A DNA stretch of 64,000 nt from Actinomycetota bacterium (GCA_026393115.1 JAPLAU010000033.1:62001-126000), one strand, 5' to 3'. Counted from the first letter of the stretch, positions 8,837 to 18,056 are shown. Made by a program: numbers and translations. Notes: generated by a model from the letters alone, not told the origin.

Positions 8837-9931
8837 ACGCGGACGTTCATTCATAAGCAGTGGCCCGTCTTCACCGCACACGACGATGTCTTCAATGCGG
8901 GCACCGTATGTACCCGCGAGGTAGAAGCCCGGTTCGACGCTGAAGGCGAAGCCAGGTTCGAGCAGCTCGGTGTTACCGCTCACGATGTAGGGCTCTTCAT
9001 GAGTTTCAAGACCGATGCCGTGCCCCGTGCGGTGAATGAAGAGCTCGCCAAGGCCCGACTGCGTCAGTAGATCGCGAGCAGTGGCATCGACCGACTCGCA
9101 CGTGACGCCAGGCCGCACGTGAGCCACCGCTGCTGCTTGGGCGTGCTCGAGTGCGGCGTAGGAGGTCAAGAACGCCTCGCTCGGCTCACCGACGGCATAC
9201 GTTCGGGTTTCATCGCTGCAATATCCATCGGGCATCGTTCCGCCAATGTCGACAACGACGGGGTCGCCACGCTCAATCACGCGATCGCTGACTTCGTGGT
9301 GGGGGCTTGCACCGTTAGGTCCGCTAGCCACGATGACAAAATCAACGCTTACGTGGCCGGCCGCGATGATCGCGTCTGCGATATCGCGACCGACCTCGCG
9401 CTCGGTACGACCAGCGCGCAGCCATGTGTGCACCTGCGCGTGCACGGAGTCGATTGCTTCGCCGGCGGCCTTCAGCGACGCGATCTCGCTGGGGGTCTTA
9501 CGCATGCGCAAGTGGTTAATGACCTCGCCCGCGAGCCGCTGGTCAATGTCGGGCATGGCAGCCCGCAAGCGAATCGCCTTTTCAGCCCACATGCGATTAT
9601 CGACGGCCACCGATTCGACGGGTCCTACCGTGCGTGCAACGAGCTCGTACGGATTGTCTGTCTCACCCCACGTGAGCAGGTCGATTCCGAGAGCGCCGGC
9701 GGGGCTGGCGAGAGCGGCAGGGTGTTCCAAAAGTGGAACTACCAGGGCCGGGTCGCCCTCGGCAGGCACGATGAGCGCGGTGAGTCGCTCGAGTGCGATG
9801 GCGTCGTAGCCAATGAGGTAACGCAGGTCAGGTCCTGGGCTGACAATGAGAGCGCCAATCCCGAGCCTGCGAGCCTGTACCTGTGCGCGGGCGATGCGAT
9901 CGGCGAGGTCAGCCTTAGGCTTCTGATGCAT
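8813..9931 (-). CDS. M24 aminopeptidase, Xaa-Pro type
   Basis: Cytoplasmic pita-bread metallopeptidase of 372 residues, most likely a Xaa-Pro dipeptidase or aminopeptidase. An N-terminal creatinase-like domain (ALIVSPGPDLRYLIGYDA) precedes the catalytic domain. Metal ligands are seen in VVVDIGG, CSDETRTY, HRTGHGIGLETHEEP, SVEPGFYL and RIEDIVV. The frame is open to 10015, but the ATG at 9931 starts the conserved part and has a TANNNT hexamer 6 nt upstream. Its 3' end overlaps the antiporter gene. Confidence 0.9.
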   Translation of the reverse strand: MHQKPKADLADRIARAQVQARRLGIGALIVSPGPDLRYLIGYDAIALERLTALIVPAEGDPALVVPLLEHPAALASPAGALGIDLLTWGETDNPYELVARTVGPVESVAVDNRMWAEKAIRLRAAMPDIDQRLAGEVINHLRMRKTPSEIASLKAAGEAIDSVHAQVHTWLRAGRTEREVGRDIADAIIAAGHVSVDFVIVASGPNGASPHHEVSDRVIERGDPVVVDIGGTMPDGYCSDETRTYAVGEPSEAFLTSYAALEHAQAAAVAHVRPGVTCESVDATARDLLTQSGLGELFIHRTGHGIGLETHEEPYIVSGNTELLEPGFAFSVEPGFYLAGTYGARIEDIVVCGEDGPLLMNERPRSLAVVDV

Positions 9932-9937
9932 GGGTAC

Positions 9938-9943
9938 ACGGTA
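9938..9943 (-). promoter_or_regulatory. -10 hexamer for leaderless M24 peptidase transcript
   Basis: TACCGT lies 6 nt before the ATG at 9931. Confidence 0.5.
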
Positions 9944-9986
9944 GTGCCCGAGTCTTTGGATCGCCGCGTGCGACAGACTATGACTC

Positions 9987-10907
9987 ATGACTGATCGCCT
10001 CATGCTGCTCGACACCGCATCGCTGTACTACCGCGCCTACTACGGTGTGCCGGAGTCGACAGTTGCTCCCGACGGTACGCCCGTGAACGCGGTGCGGGGG
10101 CTGCTCGACTTCATTCGCCGCCTAGTCAACGACCACTCCCCCACACAGTTGGTGGCGTGCTGGGATGACGATTGGCGCCCGGAGTTTCGCGTGCAGGCGA
10201 TTGCGAGTTACAAGGCACACCGGGTCGCTGTTGAGGACCCAGACGCCGAGGACGTGCCCGACACTCTTGCTCCGCAGATTCCGGTGATCATCGACGTTCT
10301 TGAAAGTCTGGGCATTCCGCGCATTGGCGTTGCTGGCTTTGAGGCCGACGACGTGATCGCAACCCTCGCCACTCGATCTGCGTGTGGGGTTCGCATCGTC
10401 AGTGGTGACCGCGACCTGTTCCAGTTGGTCGATGATGCGCGTGATGTGAAGGTGGTCTATACGGCGCGCAGTGTGAGTCGGCCCGACATTTACGACCAGG
10501 CAGCGATCGCAGCGAAGTACGCCATCCCCGGCGATCGCTATGCAGACTTCTCGATCTTGCGGGGCGACCCCTCTGATGGGTTGCCGGGAGTGAAAGGCAT
10601 TGGCGAGAAGACTGCTGCCTCGCTCATCACCGACCACGGATCATTGGCGGCTGTGCGCGCGGCGGCGGCCGACGATTCAGTGACGATGGCAGCAGGTGTG
10701 CGTCGCAAACTTCTCGAAGCAGCCGACTATCTCGACCTCGCGCCCAATGTCGTGAGCGTCGTGCGTGATGTTCCCATTCCGCCGCACGACGCCCGCATAG
10801 TGCCGGCGCCTACTGATGTAGCACGCTTCGAGCAACTCGTCACTCGATGGGGACTCGGAGGTAGTGCGGTGAGGGCAGCAGAAGCTCTATCAGCGGCTGC
10901 TGGCTGA
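9987..10907 (+). CDS. 5'-3' exonuclease (flap nuclease family)
   Basis: Stand-alone relative of the 5'-nuclease domain of DNA polymerase I, 306 residues. The N-terminal PIN-like fold has acidic metal ligands in MLLDTASLYYRAYYG, GFEADDVIATLA and SGDRDLFQLVDD, followed by a helix-hairpin-helix in GLPGVKGIGEKTAASLI. No polymerase domain is fused. Actinobacteria commonly carry such a separate copy; a role in flap or RNA-primer processing is inferred from the family. Its end overlaps the convergent DUF1796 gene by 18 bp. Confidence 0.9.
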   Translation: MTDRLMLLDTASLYYRAYYGVPESTVAPDGTPVNAVRGLLDFIRRLVNDHSPTQLVACWDDDWRPEFRVQAIASYKAHRVAVEDPDAEDVPDTLAPQIPVIIDVLESLGIPRIGVAGFEADDVIATLATRSACGVRIVSGDRDLFQLVDDARDVKVVYTARSVSRPDIYDQAAIAAKYAIPGDRYADFSILRGDPSDGLPGVKGIGEKTAASLITDHGSLAAVRAAAADDSVTMAAGVRRKLLEAADYLDLAPNVVSVVRDVPIPPHDARIVPAPTDVARFEQLVTRWGLGGSAVRAAEALSAAAG

Positions 10908-11534
10908 GGCAGTTGCGGCGACGCGCGGAATGTCGAAGTCAGCCAAAAGGCGCGTCCATTGCCGATCGTCACCCTGCCATTCGTAGGGATCGAGTTGTGA
11001 CAGGTACCCGTTCGTGATTCCGTCGAGTCCCCAGTCAGCCGCGTCTGCAGGTCGATTCGTCACGTACAGCAGATGGAATCGCTGATGGGTTAGACGGGCA
11101 GCAAGTGCAACCCGCAGCGCTTCGGCCGCGCGGGGGATGTCATCGGTTGACCGATCCTCCCGCACGAACAGAACCGAGTCGGTTCCGTCCATGAGGTCGA
11201 CCCAGCGTCTTCCTACTGCCGCATAGCGCCCGGCGTGGTTGGCGTGTTCGGCCACAACGTCTGCGTCGGCAGAGAACTCGTGAGGGAACTCCATGTCAGT
11301 GACCGCATGAGTCACCGAGGCTCCATCGGTCGGGCGGTGAAGTTGCTCGAGATCGAAGAAGCCATCGAAATCGTTGGCGATGCAGGTGAGAAGGCCCGTG
11401 TTGTACGTGACGACCCAGTCGAGAGGATAGGCAGTCTCATCGCCGGTGATGCGACGAATCTGGTGTGCTGTCTGGCATGAGTAGCCAAGACCGACGACTC
11501 GGTCAAATCGCTGATCGGAAGTACTCGCTTGCAT
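10890..11534 (-). CDS. DUF1796-like putative cysteine peptidase
   Basis: Protein of 214 residues resembling DUF1796, described as a putative papain-like cysteine peptidase. The marker is near the N-terminus: VVGLGYSCQTAHQIRR followed by YPLDWVVT, giving a candidate catalytic Cys. No signal peptide or membrane segment is seen. The frame is open to 11714; the ATG at 11534 is preferred because it is preceded by GGGGG at ribosome-site distance and begins the similarity. It lies 32 bp after helY and may be co-transcribed. Substrate unknown. Confidence 0.65.
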   Translation of the reverse strand: MQASTSDQRFDRVVGLGYSCQTAHQIRRITGDETAYPLDWVVTYNTGLLTCIANDFDGFFDLEQLHRPTDGASVTHAVTDMEFPHEFSADADVVAEHANHAGRYAAVGRRWVDLMDGTDSVLFVREDRSTDDIPRAAEALRVALAARLTHQRFHLLYVTNRPADAADWGLDGITNGYLSQLDPYEWQGDDRQWTRLLADFDIPRVAATASASSR

Positions 11535-11566
11535 AGAACCCCCAGATAGCGTTGGGCCGGCTGACG

Positions 11567-14314
11567 TTACGAAACTGAAGAGTATGCTACGACCCCGCGA
11601 CGCACTTCGTCGATGGCAAGGCGCGCAGTGTCGGCCAACTGCGAACGTCCGCCGTGATATTTCTCTGATGCTGAGGCAATTTGACCCAGAAGGTCGATGA
11701 GTTGCTTGCACCACCGCACGAAGTCACCTGCCAGCATGTCGGCTTCGCGTAATACGGTTTCAAGTCGGCGCCCCGATGCCCATCGATACGCGGTCCAGCA
11801 GAACCCGAGGTCAGGTTCACGCAGGAACTTCAGCCGGTGCTGACCCTCGAGGTCATCAAGTTCGGCCCACAACCGAACTGTGGCCGCCAATGCTTCTTCC
11901 GGTGCACCGCGGGGAATCTTAGGAGTTGAGTTCTCTTCGCTACTTGACCGTGACTCGTACACCAAAGCTGAGCACACTGCGGCCAGTTCTGGCGCAGTGA
12001 GGTCGTCCCACAATCCGCGCCGAAGCGCTTCGGCGGTCAGCAGATCAGTTTCGGAATACAGCCCCGCAAGCAATTGTCCGGCCGGCGTTACTGACGTCGT
12101 AGCACCAGGACCTTCCTCGAGGTAGCCGAGTTGACTCAACAGCGTGCAGACGCGATCGAACTCGCGCGCGATGGAGTTGGTGCGTGACTCAACGCGTCGC
12201 TCAAGGTCGTCGGTTTCGCGGCGCAGGCGGTAGTACCTCTCGGCCCACCGTGCGTGTGTTTCGCGGTCATCGCATCCGTGGCAGGGGTGACGACGCATTT
12301 CATGACGAAGAGCAAGAATCTCGTCATCGTCGGATGCTTGGCCCTTGCTGCGTGTTCGGCCGGGTGCCTCGATTCCACGCACCTTCTCGCGCAAGGCGTT
12401 CGCCAGATCGCGTCGCGATTGGGCACTGCGGGCACTGAAGTTCGCGGGGATTTTCATGTGTGCCACCGAGGTGACCGGCGAGGTGAAATCGATGATCGAA
12501 AGACGCTTTACTTGGCGATCGATCGTGAGCACATAGGGGCGAGGTTCATTACCGGCATCTCGGAATCCGGGATCGAGCACGACTGCGGGGCCGGTGTGGC
12601 GGCCGGACGGAACGAAGATCACATCGCCCGCGCGCAGCGCCGACAGCGATTCAACTGCCTGGGCGCGACGGCGTGCGGCTCCGCTTCTGGCGAGGTCTTT
12701 TTCACGCTCGCTGAGGCGATTGCGTAGCGCCGCGTATTTGGTGAAGTCGCCGAGGTGGCAGCTCATCGCCTGCGCGTACCCCGCCAGGGCTTCCTCATTG
12801 CGTCGCGCATGAGAAGCGAGTCCTACGACTGCGCGGTCGGCTTGGAACTGTGCGAACGAGGTCTCGAGCACCTCGCGTGCAGCATGACGGCCCAGTTGCG
12901 CCACGAGGTTGACGGCCATGTTGTACGAGGGAGAAAAACTCGAGCGAAGCGGATACGTGCGTGTAGAGGCGAGGCCCGCCAGCGAGCCGGGATCGAATCC
13001 GGGATACCACAGCACGACCGCGTGTCCTTCCACGTCAATGCCGCGTCTGCCGGCTCGCCCGGTGAGTTGGGTGTATTCGCCCGGTGTGATGTCGGCGTGA
13101 GTTTCGCCGTTCCACTTTACGAGCTTTTCGAGAACGACCGACCGCGCTGGCATGTTGATGCCCAACGCGAGGGTTTCTGTTGCGAACACTGCACGCACCA
13201 ACCCTCGCTGGAAAAGGTCCTCGACCGTTTCTTTGAAAGTGGGGAGCATACCCGCGTGGTGGGCTGCGATTCCGCGTGAGAGCGCTTCAACGAAATCGCC
13301 ATATCCGAGCACCGCAAGATCTTCTGGGGGCAATTGCGAGCACCGCTGAGCGACGAGTTCTCGAATAAGCTCGCGTTCCTCCGGCGTTGTCAGCCGAACG
13401 CCCATCGCCAAGCACTGCTCGACAGCGGCATCACAACCTGCCCGGCTGAAGATGAATGTGATTGCCGGAAGGAGATCTTCACTCTCCAGTCGATCGATTA
13501 CTTCGACTCTGGTGGTGAAGTGCGGACCGCGCGGTCGACGCCGCCCACGTTGAGGTCGCTGCTGCGCCAACTTCTCGGCGCGGGTTGAGTCACGCGCTAG
13601 GCGTAGGAGCTCGGGGTTGACTTCGGTTTGGTCATCGTCGATGAAGAGGTCGAACAGTCGGGAGCCCGCCATCACGTGCTGCCACAACGGCACGGGGCGG
13701 TGCTCTTCAACGACTACCTCCGTGTCGCCTCGTACGGTAGCGAGCCACGCGCCAAATTCCTCGGCGTTGCTCACCGTTGCCGACAGTGCCGATACGGCGA
13801 CGTGTTCGGGAAGTTGGATGATGACTTCTTCCCAGACGGCGCCACGGAACCGGTCGGCGAGGTAGTGCACTTCATCCATCACCACATGACTCAAGCCCGT
13901 GAGGGTGTGCGAACCGGCGTAAATCATGTTGCGCAGGACCTCAGTGGTCATCACGACCACGGGAGCTTCGCCGTTGATGCTGTTGTCTCCGGTGAGGAGT
14001 CCGACCTGATCGGCGCCGTAGCGTTCAACGAGATCGTGAAACTTCTGATTCGACAGGGCCTTGATGGGAGTCGTGTAGAAAGCCTTGGTCCCTGATTCCA
14101 ACGCGAGGTGCACGGCGAATTCGCCGACAATCGTCTTTCCAGAACCAGTCGGAGCTGCCACCAAAACGCCGCGGCCCGCTTCGAGTGCCTCACAGGCACG
14201 TATTTGGAAGCCGTCGAGTTCAAAGTCGTACATCGCCGCGAACCGTGCAAGAGACGACTTCTCTGCAGCGGTGCGGGATCGGGCGGCCGCATACCGCTCG
14301 GCCGGCGAGCTCAT
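11567..14314 (-). CDS. helY: DEVH-box RNA helicase, HelY/Ski2-like
   Basis: Large superfamily 2 helicase of 915 residues, related to mycobacterial HelY and eukaryotic Ski2/Mtr4. Walker A is APTGSGKT at 54-61, motif II DEVH at 147-150, motif III SALSAT and motif VI QLTGRAGRRG. The C-terminal half is the helical DSHCT-type region. Likely works on structured RNA or in RNA turnover. The start is supported by a TANNNT hexamer 6 nt upstream, and the space before it holds the hairpin repeat and a G-rich tract. Confidence 0.93.
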   Translation of the reverse strand: MSSPAERYAAARSRTAAEKSSLARFAAMYDFELDGFQIRACEALEAGRGVLVAAPTGSGKTIVGEFAVHLALESGTKAFYTTPIKALSNQKFHDLVERYGADQVGLLTGDNSINGEAPVVVMTTEVLRNMIYAGSHTLTGLSHVVMDEVHYLADRFRGAVWEEVIIQLPEHVAVSALSATVSNAEEFGAWLATVRGDTEVVVEEHRPVPLWQHVMAGSRLFDLFIDDDQTEVNPELLRLARDSTRAEKLAQQRPQRGRRRPRGPHFTTRVEVIDRLESEDLLPAITFIFSRAGCDAAVEQCLAMGVRLTTPEERELIRELVAQRCSQLPPEDLAVLGYGDFVEALSRGIAAHHAGMLPTFKETVEDLFQRGLVRAVFATETLALGINMPARSVVLEKLVKWNGETHADITPGEYTQLTGRAGRRGIDVEGHAVVLWYPGFDPGSLAGLASTRTYPLRSSFSPSYNMAVNLVAQLGRHAAREVLETSFAQFQADRAVVGLASHARRNEEALAGYAQAMSCHLGDFTKYAALRNRLSEREKDLARSGAARRRAQAVESLSALRAGDVIFVPSGRHTGPAVVLDPGFRDAGNEPRPYVLTIDRQVKRLSIIDFTSPVTSVAHMKIPANFSARSAQSRRDLANALREKVRGIEAPGRTRSKGQASDDDEILALRHEMRRHPCHGCDDRETHARWAERYYRLRRETDDLERRVESRTNSIAREFDRVCTLLSQLGYLEEGPGATTSVTPAGQLLAGLYSETDLLTAEALRRGLWDDLTAPELAAVCSALVYESRSSSEENSTPKIPRGAPEEALAATVRLWAELDDLEGQHRLKFLREPDLGFCWTAYRWASGRRLETVLREADMLAGDFVRWCKQLIDLLGQIASASEKYHGGRSQLADTARLAIDEVRRGVVAYSSVS

Positions 14315-14320
14315 GCCCCC

Positions 14321-14326
14321 ACCCTA
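14321..14326 (-). promoter_or_regulatory. -10 hexamer for leaderless helY transcript
   Basis: TAGGGT lies 6 nt before the ATG of helY. Confidence 0.6.
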
Positions 14327-14333
14327 GGCGGTC

Positions 14334-14391
14334 AGGTGGGGCGTCTGAACGCGCTAGGTGCGCGTGTGGGTGCCCCCGATGCGGAATGGGG
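14334..14391. repeat. 58-bp intergenic hairpin repeat, copy A
   Basis: Matches 28750-28807 at 53 of 58 positions. Its centre (14338-14376) folds as a 17-bp imperfect stem around a 5-nt loop TAGGT: GGGGCGTC pairs with GGTGCCCC and CGCGC with GCGCG. Lies between dagK-like and helY, both on the minus strand. Confidence 0.8.
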
Positions 14392-14449
14392 TGGGTGAGG
14401 GGTGGGTGAGGTGTGGGTGAGGGGGTGGTTAGGGGGTGGTTAGGGGGTG
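14388..14449 (+). repeat. G-rich tandem tract with quadruplex potential
   Basis: Repeated units of GGGGTGGGTGA then GGGGGTGGTTA fill the space directly after hairpin copy A, and the last unit contains the lipid kinase stop codon. Many runs of three or more G within short spacing would allow a G-quadruplex on the plus strand. Confidence 0.7.
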
Positions 14450-15327
14450 AACGCGCGGAGAGCAGAGGGCAGAAGGTTCACGGAGACGGGCAGGACATCG
14501 ATGCGTTCCCCATCTGCGTACGCCACTTGCCCCACGGCCTCGAGTCGCACCGTGCGGGCGGTGCGCTCGGTGACGGCCGGGTGTTCGATGTGGGTGCCAG
14601 CGAAGACTCGCGGGAAGACTCGCAGGAAGGTCGGCTTGCCGATGCGGCCCAGGAGTACGACGCTGAACAGTCCGTCGTCGATAACGGCGCCGGGACACAC
14701 CTTCATACCGCCGCCGTAGGAAACGCCGTTGCCGACGGCGACCAGCATTCCGTCAGTATCCTCGGCGACCCCATCGAGTTCGATGTGGTAGGTCGCAGGC
14801 TTGAACACGCCGAGTTCGGCGATGATCGCAGCGAGATACTTGGCCTGACCGGGTGGGAATGACATCCGATTAGCGCGCTCATTGACCATTGAATCGAATC
14901 CGGATGACAAGACCCCGAGGAAGTAGCGATGCACTCCCCCATCGGTTGTCACCTCCCCGACATCGACAAGCCGCTCGTTCCCATTGGTCACGACCGCCAC
15001 GGCTGCGGCTACGTCTTTGCGCGGAATCCCCAAAGCGCGGGCGATGTCGTCACCGGACCCCACTGGAATCACCCCGAGCGGAATGTCGTGCCCCATCACG
15101 GCCTGAAGAGCGATGTGTACAGTGCCGTCTCCCCCGCAGGCCACAAGGCCGTCGAGTCCTGAGGTAACTGCATCACGCGCCTTGATGAGGGCGTCATCGC
15201 CATCGGTGCCCTCAATGCGCACGGGGTCGATGCCATTGGCTCGGAGCAGATCGAGAACCTCGGGCGCGGCGCGGCCACCCTTGCCACGTCCTGACGTGGG
15301 ATTGACCAGTACCCCAATGCGGCGCAT
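14440..15327 (-). CDS. Diacylglycerol/lipid kinase family protein
   Basis: Soluble lipid kinase of the DagK/YegS family, 295 residues, phosphorylating diacylglycerol or a related lipid. The N-terminus IGVLVNPTSGRGKGG, the nucleotide motif ACGGDGTVHIAL and VIPVGSGDDIARALGI are characteristic; the last is usually GTGND, here GSGDD. The frame runs on upstream to 15537, but that part is Pro/His/Ser-rich and lies outside the family. The ATG at 15327 has a TANNNT hexamer 7 nt upstream. Exact lipid substrate not known. Confidence 0.88.
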   Translation of the reverse strand: MRRIGVLVNPTSGRGKGGRAAPEVLDLLRANGIDPVRIEGTDGDDALIKARDAVTSGLDGLVACGGDGTVHIALQAVMGHDIPLGVIPVGSGDDIARALGIPRKDVAAAVAVVTNGNERLVDVGEVTTDGGVHRYFLGVLSSGFDSMVNERANRMSFPPGQAKYLAAIIAELGVFKPATYHIELDGVAEDTDGMLVAVGNGVSYGGGMKVCPGAVIDDGLFSVVLLGRIGKPTFLRVFPRVFAGTHIEHPAVTERTARTVRLEAVGQVAYADGERIDVLPVSVNLLPSALRAFTP

Positions 15328-15334
15328 GGGCGTC

Positions 15335-15340
15335 AGGTTA
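15335..15340 (-). promoter_or_regulatory. -10 hexamer for leaderless lipid kinase transcript
   Basis: TAACCT lies 7 nt before the ATG at 15327. Confidence 0.5.
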
Positions 15341-15367
15341 GCGGTACAAAGAGCGTCCCGTCCGCCG

Positions 15368-16288
15368 CTATGCGGATGTGGGGGGTTCGGGAGCGTCGAT
15401 ATCGGTGGGTGCGGACTCGATTTCCGACGGTGTGGTGTCGAGTGATGAGGCCTCGTCGTCATCCCATTGTCCGAGACCTTCAGTCTTGCGCCTTCGGTCG
15501 CGGCGCTTGTCGTTGAGTAAGCACACGCCGATAGCAATCATCACCAAGCCCATGATCGGCAGGGCGAGCAGCATCATGTTCCACGGGTCGCCGGTTGGAG
15601 TGGCGACCGCCGCGAAGACACACACAATGAGCACGATGGCGCGCCACCACGAGAGCAACTGCTTGCCGCTGAGCAGCCCCGCGAAATTCAGAAGCACAAG
15701 CAGCAGCGGCAGAAGGAATCCAACGCCAAAGACCAAGATGGTGCGTACAAAGAAGTCGAGGTAACGATCAACGGAGACAATGTTTTCGACACCTTGAGGT
15801 GTGAAACCAAACAGCAGGGCCAGACCCGAGGGTATAACTCGGTAGGCAAGGTAGACACCGAGGAAGAACAGCGGTGCTGCCACGAAGGCGAACGCGAGGG
15901 CCCAACGCCGCTCATGGGTGTGGAGTCCTGCCGCGACAAAGCGCCACAGTTGGTACAGCCACACGGGAGCAGAGAGGACGATGCCCACCATTGCGGAGAT
16001 CTGCAATTGCAATGTGAACGGATCGGTGACGCCGTTGAGAGCCAAGATGACGGTGTGGCCTTGGGCCTGCGCCTGCGCAACGATTGCGTTGAAGGGTGCG
16101 GTCAGCCAGGCGAAGATGACGTCGTAGTAGATCCAGCCCACGATCATGCCAACAGTGATCGCGATTCCACTTTTGACCAGTCGATTGCGCAGTTCGCGAA
16201 GATGATCAACCAGCGACATCCCTTGGGCGGGATCTGGACGCGGCTCTTTGCGACGACGGCCGGCCTTGGGGCCGGACACGGAGGACAT
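15368..16288 (-). CDS. tatC: Sec-independent translocase subunit TatC
   Basis: Substrate-receptor subunit of the twin-arginine translocase in the cytoplasmic membrane. The early cytoplasmic block MSLVDHLRELRNRLVKS contains the conserved LRELR, followed by six membrane segments; the FxTQPEGxx-type loop region and GVYLAYRVIPSGLALL are recognisable. At 306 residues it has an extended, acidic, charged C-terminal tail, common in actinobacteria. It begins 15 bp after tatA ends, so the two form one unit. Confidence 0.95.
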   Translation of the reverse strand: MSSVSGPKAGRRRKEPRPDPAQGMSLVDHLRELRNRLVKSGIAITVGMIVGWIYYDVIFAWLTAPFNAIVAQAQAQGHTVILALNGVTDPFTLQLQISAMVGIVLSAPVWLYQLWRFVAAGLHTHERRWALAFAFVAAPLFFLGVYLAYRVIPSGLALLFGFTPQGVENIVSVDRYLDFFVRTILVFGVGFLLPLLLVLLNFAGLLSGKQLLSWWRAIVLIVCVFAAVATPTGDPWNMMLLALPIMGLVMIAIGVCLLNDKRRDRRRKTEGLGQWDDDEASSLDTTPSEIESAPTDIDAPEPPTSA

Positions 16289-16303
16289 CGTCGAGCGTGC
16301 CCT

Positions 16304-16609
16304 CTAAGCCCGGTTGCTGTCGCCAGGCGGCGGAGGAGCGACGACCGGCTGGCCCGCAGGAGGTGAGGGAGGAGCAGCGATCTCGGCGCTCGTCGGGGCA
16401 GGACTGGGGGCAGGGGTGGGGGATGCTTGGATCGATGCGTTTGGGTCGGTGGCCGGTGTTCCGTCCTCTGACATCGCCTTCGTCTCGGACTTCAGGATGC
16501 GCATACTGCGACCCAAACTGCGGGCCGCATCGGGCAGTCGCTTGTAGCCGAAAAGAATCACAACGATGATGAGCAGAATCCACCAGTGGCGCTCAAGGTT
16601 TGCAAACAC
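16304..16609 (-). CDS. tatA: Sec-independent translocase subunit TatA
   Basis: Pore-forming subunit of the twin-arginine translocase. One N-terminal membrane helix ([19 protein letters not shown]) with the conserved FG hinge is followed by an amphipathic helix ([15 protein letters not shown]) and a disordered Pro/Ala/Ser-rich tail to residue 101. The start is GTG, preceded by AAAGGA at a long but workable distance. tatC follows directly. No tatB is adjacent. Confidence 0.93.
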   Translation of the reverse strand: MFANLERHWWILLIIVVILFGYKRLPDAARSLGRSMRILKSETKAMSEDGTPATDPNASIQASPTPAPSPAPTSAEIAAPPSPPAGQPVVAPPPPGDSNRA

Positions 16610-16706
16610 CGCAGTTCGTCCTTTCGTGGGGTTTCACCCGGTTGTCCGCGGCTACCTGCCGTCGCCAACCTCACCATAGGGTACGCCCCCGGACGCTGGG
16701 TAGGGC

Positions 16707-17036
16707 TCAGGCGGGCACCAAGGCGCGAATTGGGTCGGGGGTTTGCTCAAGCCACTGGCCGAATTGGATGACGTCATCTTCGCTGATGACCGGGCCGCTG
16801 TGTGCCTCACGAGCTTCGGCGGGGAGGCGGAAATGACGCACTGTGGCACCTGCGCGACTCAATGACCGGACAACCTCAGGAGTTGCCGCTCCTCGTACGT
16901 GGCGCTCACAGGCGCGGCATTCGAACGCGAAGCAGGTGATGGATTCGGTGAGGGTCTCCTCGATCTCGAGGCGCACGTCAGCGATTGTGAGCGTGACGTC
17001 ACCGCAGTCGGGGCAGGTTGCCTTGATGGTGGTCAT
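16707..17036 (-). CDS. Zinc-ribbon protein of unknown function
   Basis: Small protein of 109 residues with two CxxC pairs (CPDCGD near residue 8 and CRAC near residue 40) that would bind one zinc ion. The rest has no recognised domain and no membrane segment. It lies between pafC and tatA on the same strand, 72 bp after pafC. I do not recognise a function; position suggests co-expression with the pafBC-tat unit. Confidence 0.7.
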   Translation of the reverse strand: MTTIKATCPDCGDVTLTIADVRLEIEETLTESITCFAFECRACERHVRGAATPEVVRSLSRAGATVRHFRLPAEAREAHSGPVISEDDVIQFGQWLEQTPDPIRALVPA

Positions 17037-17108
17037 GAACTAGTAATCGGCCCTGCAAAACGCCGTCTTGAGCCTCGAAGGGATGAACCTGCCACTTGAG
17101 ACAAAGAA

Positions 17109-18056
17109 TTACTCTGAGTAGGCGGCGAGGGCTTCCTGTGCACGCTGAGCGACCATGGCGGACAGTTCCGGGTCGTCCACGATTCGGGCTTGGTCACCCA
17201 AACTGAGCATGAGGCGTACTAGCCAGCCGGGGTCAGCCACGCGCACGAGCGCGTCGAGCGAACCATCGGGCAGTGTCTCGCGGCTCAGACACGAGGGTAT
17301 TTCGGTGATGTGCTCGGCCGCGCGTGCGAGGTGAAGCCTGACGTCGGTGCCCACCGGCAAGAGTGGATCGTCGGCGTCTCGCCCGTGCGCGTCGGCAGGA
17401 ATGTTCACCGGCGTCGCGGTGACGCTGGCACTCACAATGCGGTCGAGTCGGAACATACGGACCCCCTCGGCGAGGTAGCACCACGCTTCGAGGTAGGCGC
17501 GGCCTTCGATGACGATCAATCGCATCGGATCGACTTCGCGCTCGCTGAGGTCTTCGCGGGCGGCGCTTACGTACTGCAGCGCCAGGCGGTGCTGATTCTT
17601 GAGGGCTTCAGAAATGGCCAGTTCGACGCTGGGATCGACGTGCTCGTGCGAAATGACGACGGCTCCCGCTGCCCCTGCAATAGCGGCCCCTGCCGCTTCT
17701 TCCAATTTGGCGAGAGCGCTGATCGCTGCGTCAACGGACCCTCGGCTCGCGGGTAGTTCGGTGAGCAGCGTGAGTCCGGTGATCAGGGAGGCCGCTTCCG
17801 CGGTGCTCAGTCGCAACGCAAACTCGAGTCCCTGTGAATCGTGCACGGCCACTGTGCCACCGGCTTCATAAGAAATATCGACCAATTCGCCGCCACCCTG
17901 CCCAGGGCCGACGAAGGTGAGGGTGGCGAGTTCGTCGGCCAATTGATCTTCACTGATACCGAAGTGCGCGGCGACTTCGGACATCTCGACAGGCCCGCGT
18001 GATCGCAACCACGGAAGCAACGTGAGCATGCGCAGCATCGATTCGGCGGTGCTCAT
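17109..18056 (-). CDS. pafC: WYL-domain regulator PafC
   Basis: DNA-binding partner of PafB; in mycobacteria the PafBC pair activates the LexA-independent DNA-damage response. An N-terminal winged helix-turn-helix (MLRMLTLLPWLRSRGPVEMSEVA region) is followed by the WYL domain (RLALQYVSAAREDLSEREVDPMRL, AWCYLAEGVRMFRLDRI) and the C-terminal WCX extension. Length 315. Its start overlaps the pafB stop by 4 nt. The assignment of C versus B follows gene order. Confidence 0.88.
   Translation of the reverse strand: MSTAESMLRMLTLLPWLRSRGPVEMSEVAAHFGISEDQLADELATLTFVGPGQGGGELVDISYEAGGTVAVHDSQGLEFALRLSTAEAASLITGLTLLTELPASRGSVDAAISALAKLEEAAGAAIAGAAGAVVISHEHVDPSVELAISEALKNQHRLALQYVSAAREDLSEREVDPMRLIVIEGRAYLEAWCYLAEGVRMFRLDRIVSASVTATPVNIPADAHGRDADDPLLPVGTDVRLHLARAAEHITEIPSCLSRETLPDGSLDALVRVADPGWLVRLMLSLGDQARIVDDPELSAMVAQRAQEALAAYSE

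Noticed and set aside
12755-13279. 174-codon plus-strand frame opposite helY
   Set aside because: Antisense shadow of conserved helicase sequence.
14338-14376. Intrinsic terminator for the lipid kinase at hairpin copy A
   Set aside because: No run of T follows the stem on the minus strand (ACCTG instead), and the same element recurs elsewhere, so it is listed as a repeat.
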